From: Plantago major
Taxonomy: Eukaryota; Streptophyta; Magnoliopsida; Lamiales; Plantaginaceae
Direction of reading: 5' to 3'
Length of the DNA stretch: 64,000 nucleotides
Assembly (NCBI GenBank): GCA_026545765.1
Contig: CM048843.1
Location: forward strand, 14,035,501 to 14,099,500
This document shows positions 11,090 through 23,255 of the stretch, in pieces. The notes beneath the pieces are model-generated. The model was given only the letters and a program-made list of their open reading frames with translations. It did no database searches and was not told the DNA's origin. Within the stretch, counting starts at the first letter, position 1; the number at the start of each line of letters is the position of its first letter. Both the position numbers and the translations under genes were made by a program.

Positions 11090-13392
11090 TTATATGTAAA
11101 ATACAGCATAGTAAATCACATACCTTTCAAATGGATACATCCAGCGATAGAACACGGGACCACACACTCGAGCCTCGTAGGGGAGGTGGATAATGAGGTG
11201 CTCCATTGAATCAAAGAACGAGGGAGGAAATATTGTCTCTAGCTTGCATATATTCTCCACGACGGTCTTCTGTAAGGCTTCCATGCCAGCTGGCCTAATC
11301 TCACTTGTGCAAAGAGCTTTGAATAAGTTGCTCACCTCAGTCAAAGCACCCCAAATTGGCTCTGGTAAGAAATTACGGAAAGCAATAGGCAAAAGTCGTT
11401 GCATGAAGACGTGGCAGTCATGGGTCTTTAGTCCTGAAATCTTGTTAGTTTGAAGATTGACACGGTTGGATATGTTTGAGACATGTCCATCCGGAAACCT
11501 CAACGCTTTTAACCATTCAAAAATTGCACGTCTCTGCTCTCTACTGAGGGTATATGTGGCTTTTGGTTTCTTGCTTTTGTCTTCTGGTAGAAACAATTCA
11601 CTTCGCGTAGTATGCAACTCCAAGTCCATCCTTGCTTCTTTATTGTCCTTAGTCTTTTTCAGAATATCCATAAGGGTGTTCAGTATATTATCAAAGAAGT
11701 TCTTTTCACAATGCATCACATCTAAGTTGTGACGAACAAGTAGTGTAGACCAATATGGAAGCTCCCAGAATATACTTTTCTTTGTCCAATTATGCACGTG
11801 ACCAAACCCCGGAATTTCTTCCCCAAATGGGACATTCGCCAACTTCTCAATGGAATCTTTAATATATACACCAGACCTTCGTTCCAAGCGCACTCTATGC
11901 TCTACTCTATCCCGTTTGAAATTCTTTTTGTTTCTTCGGTAAGGATGACTCTTGGGGAGAAAGCATCTATGACAATCAAACCATGAATGTTTTCTTCCGT
12001 TGTTGAGCCAGAATGCGTCTGATAGTTCCATACAATAGGGGCAAGCCAATCTACCTTTTGTGCCCCATCCTGATAACATCGCATACGCAGGATAGTCACT
12101 GATTGTCCACAAAATAGCTGCCTTCATTAAAATTTTTTGTTTCTTGTAGCAGTCGTATGTCTCTACTCCTTCACTCCAAAGCATTTTAAGTTCGTCTATT
12201 AACGGTCGAAGCAAGACATCTATTTTCTTCCCTGGATCATCCGGGCCTGAAATAATAAGACTAAGAAAGATAAACTCTTGTCTCATACATAGATCAGGTG
12301 GTAAGTTGTATGGGGTAACAAAGACAGGCCAACAAGAGTACTTTATGTGATTGCTGCGGAAGGGACTGAAACCATCTGTGGAAAGACCTAGCCTGACGTT
12401 TTGCGGCTCAGCTGCAAACTCCTCATATGTACGGTCAAAGTGCTTCCATGCCTCGCTACCAGCAGGGTGGATAACTCGATCTGACTGGCCCCTGCACTTT
12501 GTGTGCCACGTCATGTGCTTTGCTGTCTTACGAGACATATATAGCCTCTTGAGGCGCTCACCAACTGTAAAGTACCATAATTTCTTCTTCGGAACATCTT
12601 TACCGTTTATACTACTCTTATCTTCATACCTGTTTTCTCCACACACCAGACATGCCCTCAAATTTTGACCTTCTTTGTAATACAAGAAACAATTGTTTTC
12701 GCATACATCATACTTAATGACCCCGTGCCCAAGTTTCATCATCATGTTCTTGAAAGCAGAATAATTATCCGGAATTTTGTGTTGAAACTGGGGCGGGGCC
12801 ATGCTCCTATACCACCCTTGATATACTCATTCGTCGCTGCTTGTGAAGCATTAAAACTTGTTTTATATGTCATAACCCTTGAAACCCAATGCAGAAGTGA
12901 CTGATCGTGGCCCTCATAGACAGGCTTATCTGCCATCGCTAGTAATTCATAAAATAATTTGGCTTCGTCATTTGGCTCTTCCGGTAAGTCGTTGGTATCA
13001 TAGTCTTGAAACTGAGGGAATGCATCAAAAACCGGTTCTCTGTGTGAGTGAAAATTTTCCTCTGGAGCAGCATCATTTGCATTAGACGACTCCTCAACAT
13101 TGTTGTATTCAGATCCATAATTCTCAGTACTTTCACCATTGCATGTCCATATAAGATAATTGTCAATGAAACCCCGTCTATAAAGGTGATACTTTACTTC
13201 TTCACGGATATGATAGTAGCTGTGTTTACAATTTTGACATGGACATGATATTGTCGGTGCCATCTCAGTCCCACTCGTAATCCCTCGTGGTGAGAAAGCA
13301 AAATCTAAAAACACTTCAACCCCCTTAATAAACTCACTACATAAACCAGCATCACCTTTTCGTTTATACATCCAATCCCGAAAAGTGGACAT
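11090..13392 (-). pseudogene. CACTA TNP2-like transposase with transposase-associated domain
   Basis: The first block, 12742-13392, begins MSTFRDWMYKR and contains the CPCQNCK and HLYRRGFIDNY motifs of the transposase-associated domain that precedes TNP2 in En/Spm elements. The second block, 11090-12802, is 570 codons: CENNCFLYY and CLVCGENRY near its start, then the TNP2 core with LSTDGFSPF, DDPGKKIDVLLRPLIDEL and SGWGTKGRLACPYC, then LDVMHCEKN and the start of DUF4218 (PEPIWGALTEVSNLFKALC, MEHLIIHLPYEA). The two blocks sit in different frames and meet at a likely one-base shift near 12,790-12,800, so the copy looks defective. The protein would bind element ends and catalyse cut-and-paste transposition in the nucleus. 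The reading ends at an exon or stop boundary near 11,090. Confidence 0.85.
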
Positions 13393-14976
<1,584 letters not shown>

Positions 14977-15150
14977 CCTCATTACAACCAGACCAACTTC
15001 TCATATTGATTTTTTTCGATTAAACATTTTCAAGTTTAACCACAATATTACTCTTGAACTAATCCGGTAGCAATTCTACTGCATTCATTACTTCTACGTG
15101 TAGAAATACAAATATGAGTGTCTAAAATATTAGCTTTATTTAGAGTTGTT

Positions 15151-15492
15151 ACATAAGTCGAGCCTTAACGAGGGCTCGACTCTTAAGACTCGAGCTCGGC
15201 TCGCTCGATAAAGTAAACGAGTCGAGCTCCTCATTTTGTGCTCGTTTATCTAACGAGTCTAGCCACGCTCGACTCGATAAGGCTCGTTAAGGCTCATTAT
15301 TTTAATATTTTACACTTATTTTCAATATTTCAATGGATAAGTCTCGTTAAAGCCTGATAAGGCTCATTATTTGTTCGAGTTCGAACACGTTACAAGTTAC
15401 TTGAGCTCAAACCTATTTTTTACTCATTTTTTTAAACGAGCTGAGCTCGGGCTTGACTCGATTGAGCTCATGCTCGACTCGGCTCGTTTAGT
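15151..15492. repeat. GAGCTC/CGAGTCGAGC-rich palindromic repeat
   Basis: Short words such as GGCTCGTTAA, GACTCGAGCTCGGCTCG, CGAGTCGAGCTC and CTCGACTCGGCTCGTTTA recur in both orientations through about 340 bp, with an AT-rich middle. The two ends are GC-rich and partly complementary, so the whole could be a non-autonomous DNA element. Repeats of this style are widespread in plant genomes; I do not assign a family. Confidence 0.55.
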
Positions 15493-18400
15493 AGCATTAT
15501 ATGTATTGCATGTCTATATTTGAATTGGATCCCAAATCGGATTAGAACATCGTTAACGATAATTCCTTTCTTAATAGAGCGAAAGAGAAGCATCTACTCT
15601 TAGCCATCTTCACGTCCATAGACGGATCAGATCCTATCAACAAATAGGACGTTGGAAGGGAATTGTAAGAGTTGACTTATCATGTTGACTGGATCGGTTC
15701 GTATAAATGAGTACCAGTGAGAAGCTAGCCTTGTCAGAGTAAGCTAGATGGTTGTAGTCGGAAGGTGATGAAGATGATAGAGGATGATCGATGAAAGCTG
15801 AGTCTGAGGTTGGTCGGATGCGCGTGGGAGACGAATAGAAGAGTCAGAGAGAGCTTTCATGAGTAGTCGACGTGAGTATAGTAGCTGGGGTTAGCTTAGT
15901 GAGAGGTCTTTGATCGTGTCAATTAGATTAACTAAATCAATAATTTTCGGAGAGTTGTCATTGCTCTCAACTTACATGCTAGTCTCAACTTCCTCTGACT
16001 GGTCAAGGTCAGAGGAGGAGAGATTGACCTTGGACCAAGTTGGACAAGGTCCGAGGATAAGATGTGGACCTTGATCAAGACTTTAGAGGAGAGAAGATGG
16101 TTCCTAGAAAGAGCTAGACCATGGTCGTAGTTTTGGACCAAGGACTTGAGCTTGATCTATGAGGAAAGTTGGTTGCCTTGGCTCATCGATCGAGGAGTAA
16201 GGGACTGACCTTGGCTTCTTGAAGACTAGCAAGGGACTGACCTTGGCTTGTGTTTCTCAATGAGAGATGGGCATTGGGTACAGGTATACTACAAGAAAAA
16301 TATATGAGCTCCTTGTCTGATCAAAGGATGATGGTGATCGTTTATCTCACTTTACGTATGTATAAATCTTAAACCAGCTAACACAAGTTATTCTTTTATA
16401 CAATATTCTATATTGATGTTAAACAATTAAAATATTACATCCGTCCCAATAAAAACTTGATAGATTGATTTTTTTTAACGAACTTTACTCATATGTTGTA
16501 CAACAAAATATATTAAAAGAATTACACATATTATAAAAATACATCAAGCATATTTTCCTAATATAAATTTATAGTATGCTCCCTTAAATGTTTCATTTTG
16601 ACTTTTTTACAGTTAACATTTTTTAACTTTGACTATGATTTAATTTTAAACTGTAAATTTAAAATATTCAATTGAGTTATATAATATACAACTTTCTTTT
16701 AAAATTTTAATTATATGATTTAATTAAATATTTTATTAATAATGCAAAATGAATGAAGAAAACAAATTGGCGGGAGAGCTGGGAAAGAGGAAAACAAATT
16801 GGGCCTTGGAATTTTGAACAGAAACCTGGCCCATTTGTCGTCCTTCCATCCAATACAGTAACTCCCATCTTCCATTATTTGCTCCCACTCCACCTCAAAC
16901 CCCAACCGTCTTCCTCAGTACCTTCACCTGAAAATCCTACTTCTACTCCAGGAGTAGTACTCATCGGTCACATGTTTCCAAATCAGACAACACCCAGCCC
17001 TAACCGAACCGAATCAAGATCCAGTTGCTACAGGCTAGAGCATCAACTACAATCTCAGTTTACTTCAACATATTGTTAGAACTGCTACTTTGTTTAATGA
17101 TCGATGTTAAAGGCAGGGTGTTTGTCCTTTACATTTGCAAGTTGTAGTCACTACTGTTTGATTTTACCATTTCAGGAATTACTTGAAAACGAGATGGAAT
17201 ATGTTTTTTTATTTACAGATTATTTTTCTTTTACCAATTGCAGAAATAGTAAATTTTATGGGTTCTGAATAATCCAATTTTATATTTCTCAAAAGAAAAA
17301 AGAATAATCCAATAAAAATGGATTATTATTATTTTTTTATTAAAATTAAAATTTATTTGTATCAGACCGCTGACACCACCATCTCATGGAATTAGAAACG
17401 GTATTTTTGGATCCCAGTATGAAAATTGGGCCCAAAGTCTACGTAGATACTTTTTTTTTTCGTACCCATAATCCAATACGAAAACTTTGGGCCAGGTACG
17501 AAAATTTTCAGCCCAGTGGTTTTTAATTGCAAATTGATCCCTGCCACACATTTCGATGAAAAGGTAAATTGCAATAGGCCCCTAAGTAGATATACAGGCT
17601 GTGGTTTCATTGGGGAAGCCAAAGAATTCAAATTTTGCAATTCCAAGTACATCTATTCAGCTCTTACTGTGCGAGTGCGAATCTCATCAAAATCAATTCT
17701 CCATCATTCGATCAGTTCTCTAAAGTTTCCTGATTCAAAGCAAAATGGCCGACTTTCTCATAGTGGCGTCTGCTGATACGACTGTTGCAAGTTTTTGGTT
17801 ATTTGAAGCTCCAACATTCGCATAGCTGTCTAAGCTTTTTTTTGGTATGATTTTGGATTTCTAATGTATATTGATTCGAATGTAATATTTTCTCATCTTT
17901 CGGTTATGAGGAATTGCAAATTCTTGTGAGAGGTCGGCGGTGGGTTATTTCAAGCTATTTTTGTCATAGTTATTTCAAATTCTGAATTCTTGTGAGAGGT
18001 CGGCGGTGGGTTGTGTGGAGTGGACGGAGCAGAGATGGATCTGGTGGTGGTGTTTGGAGAAGGCTGTTGATGTGTGGACGGAGCGGAGACAATGGGGTGG
18101 CTGCTGCTAGTGGTTGGACGGTTGGAGAGGGAGGCGGAGCAGCGGTGGGAGAGGGATGGAGGTGTTCGCCGGAGCAAGTGGAGTGTGGTTGTGGAAGAGA
18201 TAGTTTTGTTTTTTTACTCTTCTTAGTAAATTCCGGTAAACCTATCTTAAGATAGGTTTTTCCTATGTTTGTGTTGGTTTTACAGTCACCTTAGTAAATG
18301 TTAGTGAATGCACATTCTTCTTGTTATTTAACAATTCCAGTTCATGAATGCTCTTGTTATTTGACTCTGAATGAATGAATGAATGCTCTTGAACTGTTCT

Positions 18401-18510
18401 GATTGACTTCTGCTAGTAATTGATAATGAGGAGGAGACTGCTCTTAGTTTTTATGTACTGGATTATTTAACAAATTATTTCCGGCTTATGCAGAAAAAAT
18501 CAGCCTGCCT
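15493..18510. other. Intergenic DNA, no certain gene
   Basis: No certain gene. It contains purine-rich GACCTTGG repeats near 15,980-16,250, a TACTACAAGAAAAA word at 16,287 that resembles an internal CACTA terminus, AT-rich DNA at 16,380-16,740, and low-complexity frames at 16753-17079 (proline/serine-rich) and 17992-18255 (glycine/arginine-rich, GGTGGTG runs). A perfect 22-nt palindrome lies at 18238-18259. The GGCGGGAGAG start near 16,770 might be a Mutator-like terminus, but no partner was found. Confidence 0.4.
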
Positions 18511-19164
18511 ATGTCTGGTACTCATAAATTCACATATGAGATTCGGAAGGATGAAAAATGCTCACTCTTCTGCCAAGCTGACTTTACAAACATGGTCCTC
18601 ATATGCCGAATGCTCGAGCTTAAGATTGTATATGTGTCGTTGAGGCAGCCGACGACTACAAAGTGTATAGATCAACCAATCCCATCGGCTCCAAATCCAA
18701 ATGCTGCACAAATCTCCTCAAACCCGGAAACACCTGCCAATAAACATATACAATCCCTGTCACATACACACCGCACCCAATCCTTCTCATTTGGGAATCG
18801 AGTATTTGAAGAAGTTGGTGATCCATCCGTCAATTCGCAGAATGAAATTTTAGATATGAACGATCCAACGAGCTACATTATCCCAAATTACAACTCGATC
18901 GACCTCAACAATGAGCCCTTAAACGTTGAGTCCGATGCTGATGATGATCCCGATGAATTAGAGGATGATGAATCAGATGGTTATGATAGCTACTTCTCTG
19001 AGGATGAAGATAGTGAGTTACCACACTATGGAGAGGATATCTTGGACCATGGCCTTACACACAATTACCAGATTACTGTACGGAATATTGCTCACAAAAA
19101 AAGCCCACGGGAAAAAAAATACAATATGGGAAAAAAGGATTCATTTTTAGTCAAACAATGCTAA
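18511..19164 (+). CDS. Acidic ORF, possible N-terminal part of a MULE transposase
   Basis: A 217-codon frame begins MSGTHKFTYEIRKDEKCSLF. The first 60 residues are mixed and contain CQADFTNMVLICRMLELKIVYVS. The middle is rich in proline, asparagine and serine. Residues about 130-175 form a strongly acidic stretch of Asp, Glu and Ser (for example SDADDDPDELEDDESDGYD), then a basic tail (KKSPREKKYNMGKK). A short folded start followed by an acidic linker is common in Mutator-like transposases, where the DDE domain follows, but no DDE or SWIM zinc domain is seen downstream; the frame stops and minus-strand gene sequence begins at 19,394. It could equally be a captured gene fragment. The start at 18511 follows a plausible AG acceptor region and is not certain. 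Confidence 0.4.
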   Translation: MSGTHKFTYEIRKDEKCSLFCQADFTNMVLICRMLELKIVYVSLRQPTTTKCIDQPIPSAPNPNAAQISSNPETPANKHIQSLSHTHRTQSFSFGNRVFEEVGDPSVNSQNEILDMNDPTSYIIPNYNSIDLNNEPLNVESDADDDPDELEDDESDGYDSYFSEDEDSELPHYGEDILDHGLTHNYQITVRNIAHKKSPREKKYNMGKKDSFLVKQC

Positions 19165-19393
19165 TTAATTTTATAGCAAGAAAGTAAAGGAAAAGAAAAT
19201 TTATTATCAAGAATTTATAAAAAGCCAACAATTAAAAAATCATAAACTAAAATAAGCCAACAAAATAAAATTAGCCAACTAGAAAATTGAAACAGACCAA
19301 GAAATCAAAAATAGCCAACCAGAAAAATAACTTCAACCACAACACTAAATAGGCCACTACTAATTTGGTGGAATAAGGAGCAGCTTCCGGTCT

Positions 19394-21062
19394 TCAAACC
19401 ATTAGCATTCTGTATACCTTGTAAAGAGACCGGAGAATGTAACGACTCCAGTGATACATACAAACAGTATCAAGATCCAACAAGTACTTTGTCACATGCC
19501 AATTAATCAAGTAGTTCTGGTTTGCAAGGAAGAAATTTGCTAGTAGGTATAAGTGTAACAAACGAGCAACATCACTCACAGCATTCACATCATCATCAGT
19601 AGCTGACAGCTTTGAATACAATGCTTTCAGAATAATGACTTTGGTGAGGTTGTAAGAACCAGAGGCCTTCTGACGAATGTACCGAATCTTCAAAGGAAAG
19701 CACCGAGCAACAAAGTCATTCTCTTTAATTGGACGTTTACTAACAAAAATAGGCCAGTCACCATCACGGATTCCAAAAATCAACTCCATATCCATACTAG
19801 TGGGAAGCACAACGTGCCCCCCTATGTTAAATCCCTTCGGCCTTATACGGTCTTTCAGATTGGATCGTTGTATGATATCAGATATACAAGGATCGTCTTT
19901 CTTGAACCTTTTCATATCGTTGTCAGTCATCTGAAGTGTAGAGTAAACAAAATACCAAAATGGTGTCTTCCTTATGACATCAATATGACACTGACGGAAA
20001 GGCATCGATCTAATTTCCTTCATAGTGTTTTGCAGATTACAGCGGTAGTTTACTTGAACATGGGCTGCAATGGACATTTATCAAGTGAAGCACTGGATTT
20101 AAATAATTTACAAATATACCAATGCGTAACCACACAAACTACTTACTTCTCTTAACTTCCTTCTCAGGTTCACTAACACTCATTGTATCCGAATCATACT
20201 CTGCAAAACAATAACGAAACCATCAGTTCAAATTAAATAGTACTATATAATAATGAAACTTCTAATCACATCACATGATCCTTCTCACCTTTTACTACAT
20301 CAGAAGGAGCACCCCGACGCTTTCTTCTAACCGGACTTCGGCTTCCTAAAAACTCATTATCAAAATTCAAATTAATCAAACCCACATCATTGTGAATTGC
20401 TTGATAACCATAAAGAAAACATCTTACTTTCAGCCAGTTTAACTCTCTCATCAATCTCTGGTACTGGATTTGAAAAACAGATCATTACAATTTATAACTC
20501 ATATATATCGAAACTACTAAAGGCATACACCAAATACAGTTCATACCTTCAGTCTTCACGTTGGGCTGATTAAACCCTGGTCCTAAGAAAGCTAAATTTA
20601 TTAGAAAACAATTGTCATAGACGACTTTTTTTAATATGAAATTTACACCAGAACTTCAGTAATATAATTATATAGAAGGTTTACCAGATTCATCGCTTAA
20701 TTCAGGCTCACCATATTCCTTCGTATCCTTTTTTTTCCTTTTACAAAGTTTCTCTGTACAAAACGTAAACAACAATACATAAGAAATATAGAAAACTTAA
20801 ATCAAATATTAATCTAGCAAATACCATTGAAGTCCAAGCGGTTTGGTATCTTCACTTGTTTGACAGTAAATTCATCATCAGAGAAATCTACATTTAAATA
20901 ACAACATTATTAAATACATTTAGGTTGCAATAACGCATACAAACATAAACATTAGTGATTACCAGAATATTCAGGTACAACATAGATAAGCCTTTTCCTT
21001 GTTTTCCTCTTTCTCCTTTCAGGATTCAATGGTGAATTCGCCGACCTTGCCACAACCCTTAT
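19394..21062 (-). CDS. Micro-exon gene with plant-mobile/DUF1985-like domain, 5' end cut off by the copia element
   Basis: Reading leftward from 21062, one continuous frame runs through eight exons: 20963-21062, 20825-20887, 20685-20753, 20547-20582, 20428-20463, 20289-20345, 20147-20200 and 19394-20065. The seven introns are 71-102 nt and all GT-AG. The six internal exons are 63, 69, 36, 36, 57 and 54 nt, all multiples of three and all in the same phase (1-1). They encode charged segments with basic patches RRKRKTRKR, CKRKKK and RRKRRG, likely nuclear-localisation or nucleic-acid contacts, alternating with acidic pieces such as EYDSDTMSVSEPEKE. The last exon encodes about 224 residues with FRQCHIDVIRKTPFWYF, FNIGGHVVLPTSMDMELIFG and a long helical end. 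This pattern resembles DUF1985/plant-mobile-domain proteins found in plant transposons, often with Ulp1 proteases, but no protease is seen. The 5' exons are missing at the copia insertion. Confidence 0.7.
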
Positions 21063-21085
21063 TGTTGGTCCAGATAACGGCAAAG

Positions 21086-21134
21086 TAAAAGACTAGCGGG
21101 GGGGCGGGGGGGGGGGGGGGTGAATAGTCTTTTA
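21086..21134. other. LTR stem-loop with the G tract in its loop (3' LTR)
   Basis: TAAAAGACTA (21086-21095) pairs exactly with TAGTCTTTTA (21125-21134), a 10-bp stem. The loop consists almost only of G (C on the transcript). The same stem is kept at 35392-35435 in the 5' LTR although the loop sequence has changed. Confidence 0.7.
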
Positions 21135-21944
21135 AAACTTTTGTCGATAAAAACTATTTCTCAGATATCCGTAGATATCGATACTTAGAGCCTTGGAAGA
21201 CTTAAGATAGATAAGTGCGAAGCTTAAAGTGTGTGTGTGTCTTTGAAATGTAAATCTGAAAAGTATAACAGCAAGTATAGTGGTATCGGAGGTGGCGTAA
21301 TCCTCCAACTAATCCACTTGGTCTTCCAAAGACCTAGAATTCACTAGAATAGATAATTGAGGTCACCTTACAAAATCCTATTCTAAGATTCCTTAAACAA
21401 ATGGTTCTGACCAACCAAATGTTCCCCGAGTTGTTCCCGGCTTTCCACCAAGTACTTCATGTCGAAAAAACCTTTTGAGCTATTCCTAGCTTCCCAAGCT
21501 AAGTACTACTTCATGCTCAATAACCTTGGAGTTATTCCTTAGTTTCTCAAACTAAGTACTTCCATACTCACGCCAATGATGATGGTGTTGGTTTTGGTTT
21601 GAGTTGTCGGATGAGCTTCTTTAATAACTTTTCGTTAATCGATAGCTCTGAATCAAGTATACTTAATACACTTTGCAATGTATGGTATCTTGTTCTTTTC
21701 TTGACCAATCTATGATAATTGTTCAAGAGAATGAATCTCAGATACTTGATCTTTTGATTCAACTCTTTCACAAATAGTAGTGCTTGTTTAGGATCAGGAC
21801 ACTTAGAACTTTAGTGCTACTTAAGATCAGGAGCTTTGGTCGCAACAGAAAGCTTTGAGGATAAGTAGTTTGCTTGAGAGAATGGTGTTCAGTAAGTTCT
21901 GTGTATCTAAGGTTCAGCGTGTCTCCTCAAGCAGTCTAAGTGTT

Positions 21945-21955
21945 GATATTTATAG
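21945..21955 (-). promoter_or_regulatory. TATA box of the copia LTR promoter
   Basis: On the minus strand this reads CTATAAATATC. It lies in the middle of the LTR, so transcription would start about 30 nt further left, giving an R-U5 leader of some 850 nt before the LTR end at 21063. Confidence 0.6.
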
Positions 21956-22708
21956 ATGAATTTGAGTGCCGTTTGAATAGTATCCGTTAGGCTTAAATCA
22001 AATTCAAACTATTGATATCTGTGTATACTACTGTAGCAGGTTTGTCTTCTTCTTCAGAAGCTACCGTTGCTTTTTGTTCAGACATCTATGTCCGTGCATT
22101 TAATGCATTGTACTATACTTTTGTCCTGTAGTGCCAACGGAATTATGCTTTGTATCAGAGACAACCTTGATCAGATTTCTCTGATTCTTTGCACGTTCTT
22201 ATCTTTAACTTCAGATACCACTTTTATTGAAACAACTTTGTTTGCAATATATATATTTCTTTTTCAGAAATGTGGTTAAAGCTCAGGGTATCTGAGAATA
22301 GACATCTGTGGACACTTTCCTTGTTTTCAGATAGACCTTTTATTTCTCAGATATCTCTTGTGACACAGTTTGTTTAAAACTATTCGTGTCTTCAAGATAT
22401 CTGGCCAAGGTATCTGTAAAAGCTTTTGATAATCTTGTGCAGTCTCTTCAAATCTTCAATGTCGTTGAACTTGTTCTGCTTGGATGTCTTCTTCTTGGTC
22501 TTCTCTTCATAAAATAAAAATTACATTTTGAGACCTAACATCCTATACAAGATTAGCTAGACTATCATACTTAGTGGGTTTCCTCTTTTACAATGTTCAA
22601 GTGAACCAAGAGTACTAATCACCTTTCTGAGACTAAGATAAGTCATCATGTTGCTGATCAAAATCTAAACAGATATTTCTAACAAAATATCTAACAAATT
22701 TCCTAACA

Positions 22709-22721
22709 AATTTCCCCCTTT
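22709..22721 (-). other. Copia polypurine tract
   Basis: On the minus strand the sequence just before the 3' LTR is AAAAGGGGGAAATT, directly abutting the LTR's TGTTAG. Such a tract primes plus-strand DNA synthesis in LTR retroelements. Its position fixes the LTR boundary at 22708. Confidence 0.8.
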
Positions 22722-23255
22722 TGATCACCAATGACTATCTGACCTATTACAAATCTGGATGAGTGAACAATCCAACACTTAATCATTTCTTAAGATTTTT
22801 CAATTCATTCAATTAAGTGCAGAAAGTAAACATCAACCAAATCACAAGGTGTGATATTTGCTGACAAGTTATTTTTTATAGAATACTATCTGAGAGTAAG
22901 TTCTTCAGATAAGTTACAAAGAGAGATTACAGATAACTTCAATACATAAAACAAGTTTTAGCTCAGTCAGCAAAAATACAACAAAAACTACATAGTAAAT
23001 TAGGACAACAGGAGTAGCCAAGCTCCAAGTAAACATCCTAATAGACTAGTCTTCAAGTCTTCAAGTCTTCAAGTCTTCAACAGTAGTTCTATGGATCAGT
23101 CTGCAAATTTCCTATCTCCAAACCTTTTGATGTCATCAGAATAATCATAGAGAAGTGTTCTGACGAGCATCTCGGTGTCTGGCAAATCCACAGACCTCTT
23201 TGTAGGTTTTGGTAGGATTTTTCTTGACAAAATGTTTGACCTACAGATACTTTCC

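Larger units (their letters stand above)
8778..13392 (-). mobile_element. CACTA (En/Spm) transposon, decayed, right terminus not found
   Basis: A minus-strand set of coding blocks carries the domain order of plant CACTA transposases: transposase-associated N-terminal domain, TNP2-like transposase (Transposase_21), DUF4218 and DUF4216. The left boundary is placed at CACTACAAAAATTGAAGG (8778), a good CACTA terminus for the 3' end of a minus-strand element. I could not find a matching TTTTTGTAGTG-type terminus to the right before 16.3 kb, so the right limit given is only the end of the coding region. No second (TNPA-like) gene is recognised. Confidence 0.7.
21063..22708 (-). repeat. Copia 3' LTR
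   Basis: On the plus strand it begins TGTTGGTCCAGATAACGG and ends TTCCTAACA; on the element's strand this is TGTTAGG...CCAACA. The first ~100 bp match the 5' LTR fragment at 35369 with a few changes, mostly in the G tract. Length of 1,646 bp is in the range of large copia LTRs. The outer end follows CTTAT (21058-21062), the presumed target-duplication copy; its partner on the right side is lost. Confidence 0.85.

Noticed and set aside
23045-23085. TCTTCAAG repeated four times as a regulatory array
   Set aside because: It is a short slippage repeat without spacing or palindromic structure that would suggest function.
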